Positions 1 through 6,368 of a stretch of 6,908 nt of DNA are shown piece by piece. The stretch is taken from NCBI GenBank assembly GCA_002373715.1, contig DFLI01000021.1:712-7619 (forward strand). The letters are read 5' to 3'. Each line of letters opens with the position of its first letter. Position 1 is the first letter of the stretch. Source of the DNA: Bacteroidales bacterium UBA3623 (GTDB lineage: Bacteria; Bacteroidota; Bacteroidia; Bacteroidales; UBA932). The notes under the pieces were generated by a model that was not told the origin of the DNA, made no database searches, and saw nothing but the letters and a program-made list of their open reading frames with translations. A program made the translations under genes and the position numbers.

Positions 1-29
1 TTCTGGGTCAGTTCCTGGAGTTTGTCCAT
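1..29 (-). CDS. Start of a further gene, cut by the left edge (possibly V-type ATPase subunit E)
   Basis: An ATG on the minus strand at 29-27 opens a frame that stays open to the window edge and reads MDKLQELTQ plus one incomplete codon. It lies in the right place for a real start: downstream of a terminator and about 36 bases after a promoter-like -7 element, with an AT-rich sequence just before the ATG. Nine residues cannot identify a protein. From memory of the family, Bacteroidota V-type ATP synthase subunit E proteins often begin with a similar short 'K-hydrophobic-QELT' stretch, so that is my guess, held weakly. It could equally be any protein with a charged helical start. Confidence 0.4.
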
Positions 30-64
30 ATTTAAAATTTTTGCATTTATAATCGCTATCTTTG

Positions 65-94
65 CAAATATATCAAAAAAAGACCACAAACAAA
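65..94 (-). promoter_or_regulatory. Bacteroidetes-type promoter for the gene at the left edge
   Basis: On the minus strand TATATTTG (72-65) matches the Bacteroidetes -7 consensus TAnnTTTG. A TTTG (94-91) sits 18 bases upstream, close to the usual 19-21 base spacing for the -33 element. The predicted start of transcription is about position 58, leaving a leader of roughly 30 bases before the ATG at 29. The promoter overlaps the terminator of the upstream operon: the -33 element uses bases of the hairpin loop and arm. TTTG and T-rich strings are common here by chance, so the call is moderate. Confidence 0.45.
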
Positions 95-107
95 AGAGTC
101 TGTGGCC
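75..107 (-). terminator. Rho-independent terminator after the serine hydrolase gene
   Basis: Read on the minus strand, arm GGCCACAGAC (107-98) pairs over 10 bp, including two G-U pairs, with GTTTGTGGTC (91-82) around a 6-base loop, and is followed directly by seven Ts (81-75). This is a canonical intrinsic terminator. It lies 27 bases past the hydrolase stop codon and probably ends the whole trkA-mmd-hydrolase transcript. On the opposite strand the hairpin lacks a T-run, so it works in one direction only. Confidence 0.85.
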
Positions 108-133
108 CTTTAAAGACAATTATTCACCCTTTT

Positions 134-1384
134 TTACAAGATGGAACTGGCCACGATGGAGGCTATCACGGAGCGGAGGCGGCCGGTGGAACCTTCATCC
201 TTAGGATGAACCCTGTGAGCCAATACGATAACGGCGGTGCAGGTGTTGGGGTCCAGGATCATGGACGTTCCGGTGTAGCCGGTGTGACCGCGTACGTCGT
301 CCAGGCAGAAGATGTCTCCGCTGGTGTAGGGACCGGTATAATAGGTGTCCCAGCCCAGGGCACGGGCCACCTCGTAGGCGTTGGTCTCGGGCACGGTGAA
401 CATCTTATCTACGGTGAGGCGGCTCAGGATGCGCTTTCCGTGATACTGGCCGTGGTTCAGCAGGGCCGCTGCCACAATGGCCAGGTCTTCCACGTTGGAG
501 AAGACGCCGGCGTTACCGGAGTTTCCGGCATTGGCCAGGCGGGCGGTGGGGTCGTGGACTTCGGCCTTGAGCACGTGGCCGTCGGCCTGCTCCTCGGTGG
601 GGGCGCAAAGCTCTGCCAGCTCTTCCAGACCGGGACGGCAGGGGGCCTCGCCATACAGCGGGAAGTAGGTGGTGTGCTTGAGGCCCAGCACGTCGAAGAC
701 GTTCTTCTGGGCGTAGTCGCACAGACGCTCGCCGGTAACCTTTTCCAGGATGTTCTGCAGCGTGATGAAGTTGAGGCAGCTGTAGAGCTGCTGGGTGCCG
801 GGACGGAAGTTACGCTTGATGCGCGTAGAGATATACATCATGAGGGAGTCCGGGCTGTTAATGCCGAATTCCGCAATATAGGCCGATACGTTGGGCAGAT
901 AGGCGGCCAGGCCGGAGGAGTGGGTGAGGAGGTCCTGCACGGTGATATCTACCGTCTCGTGGGTCTCCGGGTCTTCCCAGGGCTTGAAGTCCGGGAAATA
1001 GAGGTTCACGGGGTCTACCAGGCGAACCTTGCCCTGCTCTACCAGCTGCATGAAGGAAAGGGTGGTCCCCACGCACTTGGATACGGAAGCCAAGTCAAAC
1101 ATGGTCTCTACCGTCATGGTGTCCTTTTCGGGAATGAGGGACTTGTAGCCAAAAGCTTTTTCGTAGACCAGGTGGCCGTTACGCACTACACCCACCACGG
1201 CACCGGGGATTTCTCCGGCGGCGATGGAAGCGTTTACGGCGCTGTCGATGAGGGTGAGGCGGACAGGGTCCATTCCCTCGGAGAGAGGGGAGACGCGGCG
1301 GATGCCGCTCTCTTCCTTGGTGCAGCATGAGGCCAGCATAAGGGCCGCTGCTGCAAAGTAAATCAGTTTTTTAGAGAATAGCAT
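134..1384 (-). CDS. Surface lipoprotein, serine beta-lactamase-like hydrolase (416 aa)
   Basis: Serine hydrolase of the class C beta-lactamase/DD-peptidase/esterase superfamily. Residues 1-19 form a lipoprotein signal peptide (two lysines, an alanine-rich core, lipobox LASC), so Cys20 should be lipidated. KEE at residues 23-25 resembles the Bacteroidetes surface lipoprotein export signal, which suggests the outer face of the outer membrane. Catalytic SxxK is at Ser100-Lys103 (SVSK). The second motif is Tyr201-Ser202 in YSCLNF, where the usual third residue Asn or Asp is Cys203. The third motif is His367-Thr368-Gly369 (GHTGYTG), a common HTG form of KTG. Length fits a complete single-domain enzyme, and the start gives a correct signal peptide. 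The substrate is unknown: peptidoglycan peptides, esters or beta-lactams are all possible, so resistance should not be assumed. It follows mmdB by 19 bp and probably shares its transcript, although no functional link is apparent. Confidence 0.88.
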   Translation of the reverse strand: MLFSKKLIYFAAAALMLASCCTKEESGIRRVSPLSEGMDPVRLTLIDSAVNASIAAGEIPGAVVGVVRNGHLVYEKAFGYKSLIPEKDTMTVETMFDLASVSKCVGTTLSFMQLVEQGKVRLVDPVNLYFPDFKPWEDPETHETVDITVQDLLTHSSGLAAYLPNVSAYIAEFGINSPDSLMMYISTRIKRNFRPGTQQLYSCLNFITLQNILEKVTGERLCDYAQKNVFDVLGLKHTTYFPLYGEAPCRPGLEELAELCAPTEEQADGHVLKAEVHDPTARLANAGNSGNAGVFSNVEDLAIVAAALLNHGQYHGKRILSRLTVDKMFTVPETNAYEVARALGWDTYYTGPYTSGDIFCLDDVRGHTGYTGTSMILDPNTCTAVIVLAHRVHPKDEGSTGRLRSVIASIVASSIL

Positions 1385-1403
1385 GGTTATTAAGTACGTT
1401 AAA

Positions 1404-2564
1404 CTATCCGAGGAATCCCAGCAGGATACCGGCGGCTACGGCCGAGCCAATCACACCGGCCACATTGGGGGCCATGGCGTGGGTGAGCAGGTGGTTGGAA
1501 GGGTCGCATTCCAAGCCTACGGTTTCCGATACGCGTGCGGCATCCGGCACGGCGGACACACCGGCATTGCCGATGAGCGGGTTAATCTTCTTGCCCTCTT
1601 TCAGGAAGAGGTTCATGAACTTCACGAAGCCCACGCCGAAGGTGGTGGCAATCACGAAGGAAGCCAGGCCCAGTCCGAAGATGAGGACGGAGCGGCCGCT
1701 CAGGAACACATCGGCCTGGGTGGAAGCGCCCACGGTGAGGCCGATGAGGGTGGTCACTACGTCGATGAGCGGGCCACCGGCCGTGGCGGCCAGGCGCTTG
1801 GTTACACCGCTCTCTTTCAGGAGGTTACCAAAGAAGAGCATACCCAGCAGCGGCAGGCCGGAGGGAACTATGAAAGCCGTGCAGATAAAGCCTACGATGG
1901 GGAAGATAATCTTCTCCCGCTGGCTTACGACGCGCGGTTTGTTCATGCGGATGAGGCGCTCCTTCTTGGTGGTGAGGAGCAGCATGATGGGTTTCTGGAT
2001 CACGGGCACAAGGGCCATGTAGGAATAGGCCGATACGGCAATGGCGCCCATCAGTTCCGGAGCCAGCTTGGAACTCAGGAAAATGGCCGTGGGGCCGTCT
2101 GCGCCGCCGATAATGCCGATGGCACCGGCTTCGTTAGGCAGGAAGCCGCAGGTGAGGGCCAGCAGATATGCGCCGAAGATACCCAGCTGCGCGGCGGCAC
2201 CGATGAGGATGAGCCGGGGCTGCGAGATAAGGGCGCTGAAATCTGTCATGGCGCCTATCCCCAGGAAGATAAGGGGCGGGTACCAGCCGTTGCGTACGCC
2301 GTGGTACAGGATATTGAGCACAGAGCCCTCTTCATAAATGCCAATCTTCAGACCCATGCCGGTTTCGGGATCGAAGAAGAGGGGAATGTTGCCGATGATA
2401 ATGCCAAAGCCGATGGGCACCAGCAGAAGCGGCTCCCACTTCTTCACAATGCCTAATGTGATGAAGATAAGGCCGATGACAATCATCACCAGGTGCTGCC
2501 AAGTGCAATTGGCAAAACCCGTGAACTGCCAGAACTGCCGGAGGCTGTCTAAAATGGTATCCAT
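1404..2564 (-). CDS. mmdB: Sodium-pumping decarboxylase beta subunit, MmdB/OadB type (386 aa)
   Basis: Integral membrane subunit of a biotin-dependent sodium-translocating decarboxylase. It takes CO2 from carboxybiotin and couples this to sodium export across the inner membrane. The protein is hydrophobic with many membrane segments from about residue 24 to the C-terminus. The family signature GGADGPTAIF (153-162) contains Asp156, which corresponds to the essential Asp203 of Klebsiella OadB. A second signature runs from Asn328 through Gly332 to Ser337 (NPLIGNAGVS), the same N+4 G, N+9 S spacing as the sodium-site residues Asn373/Gly377/Ser382 of that enzyme. HAMAPNVAGVIGSAVAAG (362-379) is the conserved C-terminal block. 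The length is shorter than Klebsiella OadB (about 430), with the N-terminal part reduced. Its ATG overlaps the mmdC stop codon in TAATG, so translation of the two is probably coupled. The family also serves oxaloacetate and glutaconyl-CoA decarboxylases; the methylmalonyl assignment comes from the neighbouring carboxyltransferase. Confidence 0.93.
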   Translation of the reverse strand: MDTILDSLRQFWQFTGFANCTWQHLVMIVIGLIFITLGIVKKWEPLLLVPIGFGIIIGNIPLFFDPETGMGLKIGIYEEGSVLNILYHGVRNGWYPPLIFLGIGAMTDFSALISQPRLILIGAAAQLGIFGAYLLALTCGFLPNEAGAIGIIGGADGPTAIFLSSKLAPELMGAIAVSAYSYMALVPVIQKPIMLLLTTKKERLIRMNKPRVVSQREKIIFPIVGFICTAFIVPSGLPLLGMLFFGNLLKESGVTKRLAATAGGPLIDVVTTLIGLTVGASTQADVFLSGRSVLIFGLGLASFVIATTFGVGFVKFMNLFLKEGKKINPLIGNAGVSAVPDAARVSETVGLECDPSNHLLTHAMAPNVAGVIGSAVAAGILLGFLG

Positions 2565-2986
2565 TAGCCGATGGTTACAATGTCTGCACCTTCCAGTACG
2601 GAATCTCCCTTGCGGGTGTGGATGGCGGTAACGGTGCCGTCTACCTCGGAGAGAATGTCGTTCTCCATTTTCATGGCTTCAATCACGGCCAGCTTCTGAC
2701 CGCGCTTGACGGCCTGGCCTTCCTTCACGTCCACGGAAATGATGATGCCGGGGAGGGGACTCTTGATGGTGGTGCCGGCGCCGGCGGCCTTGGGAGCGGC
2801 GGCGGGGGCAGCTGCGGGAGCAGCCTGGGCCACGGGGGCAGCCTGCACAGGAGCGGCGACGGGAGCGTTCTCCAGCTCTACCTGATAGTTGGCTCCGTTA
2901 ACATTCACGTTGAGCATATTGCCATCGGCCTCTCCGATAGCTACCTGATACTCTTTACCGTTAATTTTGAACCTATATTCTTTCAT
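2564..2986 (-). CDS. mmdC: Biotin carboxyl carrier subunit, MmdC type (140 aa)
   Basis: Carries biotin between the carboxyltransferase, which loads it with CO2 from the acyl-CoA, and the membrane pump, which decarboxylates it. Three parts can be seen: an N-terminal segment of about 40 residues with alternating charged and hydrophobic positions (probable subunit docking), a flexible Ala/Pro-rich linker (about 41-70), and a C-terminal biotinyl domain (about 72-140). The biotinylation motif EAMKMEN is at 103-109, with Lys106 the lysine modified by biotin ligase; PLPG (77-80) and the following beta strands are typical of the fold. Length and architecture match the gamma subunit of methylmalonyl-CoA decarboxylase and not the acetyl-CoA carboxylase carrier AccB, and no accC lies beside it. 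It starts 11 bp after the mmdD stop and ends in a TAATG overlap with mmdB. Confidence 0.94.
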   Translation of the reverse strand: MKEYRFKINGKEYQVAIGEADGNMLNVNVNGANYQVELENAPVAAPVQAAPVAQAAPAAAPAAAPKAAGAGTTIKSPLPGIIISVDVKEGQAVKRGQKLAVIEAMKMENDILSEVDGTVTAIHTRKGDSVLEGADIVTIG

Positions 2987-2997
2987 GGTGTGATATA

Positions 2998-3351
2998 TTA
3001 TCTGGGATATTTTCTAAAAGTCAGGGATTTATCATTCCAGCCCGTGTTGGTGCGGGTAATGGTGACTATGCCGGGCTCCACGTCGTGGATGGCGTCGTTC
3101 AGGTACAGATGCACGGCCGTGGCAATGGCGGCATACTCGTCTCCGGAGCACTCCATGTCCAGGGCCAGGGCAATGGCGGCGGCCACTTCGGCGTCGGCCG
3201 TTCCCTTCTTGGGCTTTGGGGTGCGCTTGAACTTACCGGAGAAGATGCTGCCGGAGAGGCTGTAAACGAAGTACAGTACGGTGAGCGCGCTGAACACCAC
3301 CGTCACGCTGATGAGGGTGAGCGTCCAGCCGTGCGGGTCCGTCTGCATCAT
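2998..3351 (-). CDS. mmdD: Small membrane subunit of the decarboxylase, OadG/MmdD-like (117 aa)
   Basis: Small single-span protein that in this enzyme family anchors the soluble carboxyltransferase and biotin carrier to the membrane pump and aids assembly. One hydrophobic segment (TLTLISVTVVFSALTVLYF, about residues 9-27) is followed by a basic stretch with Lys/Arg/Pro (about 40-49), an acidic/alanine helix (EVAAAIALAL; DEYAAIATAVHLYL) and a C-terminal tail beginning HDVEPGIVTI and ending in KYPR. The AIA helix and HDVE-VTI tail resemble other Bacteroidales OadG-family proteins from memory; they are absent from the shorter enterobacterial form. I chose the ATG at 3351 because it puts the membrane segment near the N-terminus, as in the family, and leaves 28 bp after mmdA. 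An ATG at 3399 (133 aa, overlapping the end of mmdA by 20 bp) and one at 3348 are possible. Sequence conservation in this family is low, so the role rests partly on position between mmdA and mmdC. Confidence 0.8.
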   Translation of the reverse strand: MMQTDPHGWTLTLISVTVVFSALTVLYFVYSLSGSIFSGKFKRTPKPKKGTADAEVAAAIALALDMECSGDEYAAIATAVHLYLNDAIHDVEPGIVTITRTNTGWNDKSLTFRKYPR

Positions 3352-3379
3352 GCGGTCCCCGCCTGCCGTGAGAAGGAAA

Positions 3380-4936
3380 TTAAAGAGGTAAGTTGTCATG
3401 TTTCTTGGCGGGAATTTCTTGACGTTTGCCGGCAAGCTGCTCCAGGGCGCGGATTACGCGGAAGCGGGTGTTGCGCGGCTCAATGATATCGTCTATGTAA
3501 CCCTTCTGGGCAGCCTGGTAGGGGTTGGAGAAGAGTTCTTCGTATTCCTTTTTCTTTTCCTCGAAGATGGCCTGGGCATTCTCCGGGTTTTCCTTCATAT
3601 CCTTGGCGTAGAGCACGTTCACGGCGCCATCGGCCCCCATGACGGCTATCTGGGCGCTGGGCCAGGCGTAGTTGACGTCTCCGCGCAGCTGCTTGCAGCT
3701 CATCACGATGTGGGCGCCGCCGTAGCCCTTTCGCAGGGTGACGGTGACCTTGGGAACGGTGGCTTCACCGTATGCGTACAGGAGTTTGGCGCCGTTGGTG
3801 ATGATGGCACCGTATTCCTGCTGCGTGCCGCAGAGGAAACCGGGAACGTCTACCAGGGTGACCAGCGGGATGTTGAAGGCGTCGCAGAAACGCACGAAGC
3901 GGGCGGCCTTGCGGCTGGCATTGATGTCCAGCACACCGGCCAGTACGGCAGGCTGGTTGGCCACGATACCCACGCTGCGTCCGTTCATGTGGGCGAATCC
4001 CACGATGATGTTCTTGGCAAATTCATTATGCACCTCCAGGAAGGCGCCGTCGTCCACGATGCTGCGGATAACGGCATACATGTCGTAGGCCTTGTTGGGG
4101 TTGTCCGGTACTATGCTGTTGAGGGCGTCGTCCACGCGGTTCACAGGGTCTGCTGTTTCCTTGAAAGGAGCCATTTCCAGATTGTTCTGGGGTAGGTATC
4201 CAATGAGCTCCTTGATGGTGGCAATGGCCTGTTCCTCCGTATCGGCCGCAAAGTGGGTGACACCGCTCTTGGAGGCGTGCACGGAGGCGCCGCCCAGCTC
4301 TTCCTGGTTAACCACCTCTCCCGTTACGCTCTTCACAACGGCCGGGCCGGTGAGGAACATGTAGGAGGTATTCTTAACCATGAGGGTGAAGTCCGTGAGG
4401 GCGGGAGAATACACCGCACCGCCCGCGCAGGGACCCATGATGCAGCTAATTTGGGGAACCACACCGCTGCTCAGAATATTGCGCTCGAAGATTTCTCCGT
4501 AGCCGGCCAGGGCATCAATGCCTTCCTGGATACGGGCACCGCCGGAATCGTTCAGGCCGATGCAGGGGGCGCCGTTACGCAGGGCCATGTCCTGGACCTT
4601 GCAGATTTTCTCGCTCATGGTCTTGGACAGGGAACCGCCCGTAACCGTGAAATCCTGGGCAAATACGTATACCAGGCGGCCGCCGATGGTACCGCAACCG
4701 GTAACCACGCCGTCTCCGTCGGTATGGGACTGCTCCATCCCGAAGTTGGTGCAGCGGTGCCGGACAAACATGTCGTACTCCTCGAAGCTGCCGGGATCCA
4801 ACAGGAGTTCCAGGCGCTCTCTTGCCGTCTTTTTGCCTTTTGCATGCTGGGCTTCGATGCGCTTTTCGCCACCGCCCAAGCGGGCTTTGGCGCGCCTTTC
4901 TACCAGCTTCTGGATGTTTTCACTTTGAATACTCAT
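3380..4936 (-). CDS. mmdA: Acyl-CoA carboxyltransferase, methylmalonyl-CoA decarboxylase alpha subunit (518 aa)
   Basis: Catalyses transfer of CO2 from methylmalonyl-CoA to the biotin on MmdC, releasing propionyl-CoA. It is a complete two-domain crotonase-fold carboxyltransferase. The N-half has NDSGGARIQEG (129-139) and GPCAGGAVYSPAL (168-180), glycine-rich oxyanion-hole loops. The C-half has VDVPGFLCGTQQEYG (362-376) and GYGGAHIVM (404-412), then AWPSAQIAVMGADGAVNVLY (424-443). The length of about 518 fits MmdA and propionyl-CoA carboxylase beta (PccB), and is shorter than glutaconyl-CoA decarboxylase alpha (about 587). PccB is the main alternative by sequence alone. The decarboxylase reading is favoured because mmdD-, mmdC- and mmdB-like genes follow and no biotin carboxylase gene is present. 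The reaction is the last step of the succinate-to-propionate route. The start at 4936 is 5 bp after the trkA stop. Substrate preference was not proven by any single residue I could see. Confidence 0.92.
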   Translation of the reverse strand: MSIQSENIQKLVERRAKARLGGGEKRIEAQHAKGKKTARERLELLLDPGSFEEYDMFVRHRCTNFGMEQSHTDGDGVVTGCGTIGGRLVYVFAQDFTVTGGSLSKTMSEKICKVQDMALRNGAPCIGLNDSGGARIQEGIDALAGYGEIFERNILSSGVVPQISCIMGPCAGGAVYSPALTDFTLMVKNTSYMFLTGPAVVKSVTGEVVNQEELGGASVHASKSGVTHFAADTEEQAIATIKELIGYLPQNNLEMAPFKETADPVNRVDDALNSIVPDNPNKAYDMYAVIRSIVDDGAFLEVHNEFAKNIIVGFAHMNGRSVGIVANQPAVLAGVLDINASRKAARFVRFCDAFNIPLVTLVDVPGFLCGTQQEYGAIITNGAKLLYAYGEATVPKVTVTLRKGYGGAHIVMSCKQLRGDVNYAWPSAQIAVMGADGAVNVLYAKDMKENPENAQAIFEEKKKEYEELFSNPYQAAQKGYIDDIIEPRNTRFRVIRALEQLAGKRQEIPAKKHDNLPL

Positions 4937-4941
4937 ATATG

Positions 4942-6309
4942 CTATTTGAACATTTTATCTACTTCCTTCACGGCATCGGGCAGGGCGAATACGGCCACGC
5001 GGTCGTAAGGCTCTATGCGGGAATGGCCCACGGCAATGAAGCTGTCTCCTCCGCGGATGACACCGCCGATGATGGCATTGCTGGGGAACTCGATATCCTT
5101 GAGAAGGTCTTTGGTTATCTTGGAGCCCGGAGCGGCGGTGTATTCCAGCACCTCGGCATCCGTTCCGCTCATGTAGCGCACGGAACGTACCTTGTCGCTC
5201 AGGGTGAACTTGAAGATGCGGCTGGCGGTGATGAGCTTCTTGTTCACCACGCTGTCCACGCCCATTTCTTCTGCCAGGCGGATGTAATCCAGGTTCTCTA
5301 CCTGGGCTATGACACGGGGTACGCCCATCTTCTTGGCCACTACGCAGGTGAGGATGTTCACCTCGTCGTTGCCGGTGACGGCCAGTACGGCCTGGTATCC
5401 CTTGATGTCCTCTTCCAGGAGGAAATCCGAATCACGGGCGTCCCCGCAGGTGACATTCACCTCACTGGGAAGGGCGGCCGACAGGGTGCGGCAGCGCTGG
5501 GGATTAATCTCGATGAGCTTTACCTCGTCCACCTTCTGGGCGGCCAGACGCTCTGCTACCATTACGCCAATTTCGCTTCCTCCCAGAATCATGACGCGGC
5601 GGATATCCACCTGGTCCTTACCCACATACTTAACCAGGGGCTCCATGGCCTCCCGGCGGCAGATGATGTACAGGTAGTCGAGGTATTTGAAGCCGGTATC
5701 GAAGCTGGGGATGATGGTTTTTCCTCCTCTGGAGATGGCTACAATGCGGAATTCGGCCTCAGGATGCTGTTCTTTCACCTTGTGGGCGAAGTCCTTTACG
5801 TTCATGTCCAGAAGCGGGGAATCGTCGTCCAGCTTGAAAACGGCCAGCTGCAGCTTGCCGCGGGCAAAGTCCATGGAATCTGTGGAAGAGCTGTGGCGCA
5901 GCATCTCCAGGATTTCGTCGCTGGCGCTTTTCTCGGGGTAGAAGACCATGTCCATGCCCATGTCCTTGAACAGGATCTTGTTTTCGGGGGAGAGGTAGTC
6001 TTCGTCGTCTATACGGGCAATCACACGCTTGGCGCCCAGCTTTTTGGCCAGCAGGGCACTCACGATGTTTACGCTCTGGTCCTTGAGGGGATTGACGGCA
6101 ATGAAAAGGTCTGCCTTGGCGCAGCCGGCATCCTGCAGCAGCGGAATGGAGCTGTTGGGCCCCAGGAGGGTGGCTACATCGGCCTGTGTGGACAGGGTGC
6201 GGATGCGCTCGGCGTCGTCGTCCAGGACGGTGACGTCACTGCCTTCAGCACTCAGCATCTTTGCCAAGTGGGAACCAACTTGTCCGGCGCCTTCGATGAT
6301 TATCTTCAT
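4942..6309 (-). CDS. trkA: Trk potassium uptake regulator TrkA (455 aa)
   Basis: Cytoplasmic NAD(H)/nucleotide-binding gating subunit of a Trk/Ktr potassium channel, which assembles as a ring under the membrane protein TrkH. It has two tandem RCK units. First RCK_N: GAGQVG at 7-12 with acidic Asp30 ending the second strand, as in NAD-binding Rossmann folds; its RCK_C follows at about 150-220. Second RCK_N starts near 238, where the glycine loop is GGSEIG (243-248) and not GxGxxG, with Glu267 at the strand end; AVTGNDEVNIL (310-320) is a conserved block. The second RCK_C covers about 370-445 (GSKITKDLL, SFIAVGHSRIEPYDRV). The length of about 450 is normal for full TrkA. The start MKIIIEGAGQVG is typical. 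No trkH lies beside it in this window; instead it leads directly into mmdA at 5 bp. A leader with a hairpin and G-tracts precedes it. Confidence 0.95.
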   Translation of the reverse strand: MKIIIEGAGQVGSHLAKMLSAEGSDVTVLDDDAERIRTLSTQADVATLLGPNSSIPLLQDAGCAKADLFIAVNPLKDQSVNIVSALLAKKLGAKRVIARIDDEDYLSPENKILFKDMGMDMVFYPEKSASDEILEMLRHSSSTDSMDFARGKLQLAVFKLDDDSPLLDMNVKDFAHKVKEQHPEAEFRIVAISRGGKTIIPSFDTGFKYLDYLYIICRREAMEPLVKYVGKDQVDIRRVMILGGSEIGVMVAERLAAQKVDEVKLIEINPQRCRTLSAALPSEVNVTCGDARDSDFLLEEDIKGYQAVLAVTGNDEVNILTCVVAKKMGVPRVIAQVENLDYIRLAEEMGVDSVVNKKLITASRIFKFTLSDKVRSVRYMSGTDAEVLEYTAAPGSKITKDLLKDIEFPSNAIIGGVIRGGDSFIAVGHSRIEPYDRVAVFALPDAVKEVDKMFK

Positions 6310-6346
6310 TTTTTTTCAAAAAATTAAGAAAAAAAAGTCAACGTTA
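6310..6346 (-). promoter_or_regulatory. trkA: A/U-rich translation initiation region of trkA
   Basis: The 37 bases before the trkA ATG, read on the minus strand, contain a run of eight Ts (6336-6329) and then TTTTTTG followed by eight As, the last of which is the A of the start codon. There is no Shine-Dalgarno sequence. Bacteroidota usually start translation from unstructured A-rich leaders without Shine-Dalgarno pairing, which fits. The T-run lies 10 bases after the last G-tract, so a terminator-like role for the preceding structure is a weak alternative. Confidence 0.5.
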
Positions 6347-6368
6347 CCCCCTCCCGAAACCCCTCCCC
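6347..6368 (-). promoter_or_regulatory. Four G-tracts in the trkA leader (candidate RNA G-quadruplex)
   Basis: Read on the minus strand, which is the sense strand for trkA, the bases are GGGG-A-GGGG-TTTC-GGG-A-GGGGG. This meets the usual pattern of four runs of at least three Gs with short loops (1, 4 and 1). It lies 38 bases before the trkA start, inside the predicted untranslated leader. The first two G-runs are also the 3' arm of the adjacent hairpin, so the two folds would exclude each other. Whether it folds in RNA or acts in regulation is not known from sequence. Confidence 0.5.

Noticed and set aside
62..1330. Long plus-strand open frame of 422 codons opposite the serine hydrolase
   Set aside because: It is the mirror of a well-supported gene. 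Its translation is rich in Gly, Val, His and Ala with no recognisable motif, as expected when the sense gene avoids TTA, CTA and TCA codons.
134..1384. Antibiotic-resistance beta-lactamase
   Set aside because: The fold and motifs are shared by esterases and peptidases. The second motif is atypical, and nothing nearby suggests a resistance locus.
1385..1403. Near-palindrome TTAAGTACGTTAA between mmdB and the hydrolase gene
   Set aside because: It is only 13 bases, imperfect and AT-rich, in a 19-bp operon gap. There is no support for an operator or promoter.
2777..2864. Low-complexity repeat in the biotin carrier gene
   Set aside because: It encodes the Ala/Pro linker normal for these carrier proteins, not a separate repeat element.
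3380..4936. Propionyl-CoA carboxylase beta subunit as the name for the carboxyltransferase
   Set aside because: It is similar in sequence, but the gene is followed by OadG-, biotin carrier- and OadB-like genes and there is no biotin carboxylase nearby. Kept only as an alternative.
4822..6327. Plus-strand open frame of 501 codons opposite trkA
   Set aside because: It is longer than trkA itself but has shadow-type composition and no domain, while the minus strand has clear RCK motifs. The same holds for the plus frames at 1383-2456 and 3398-4195.
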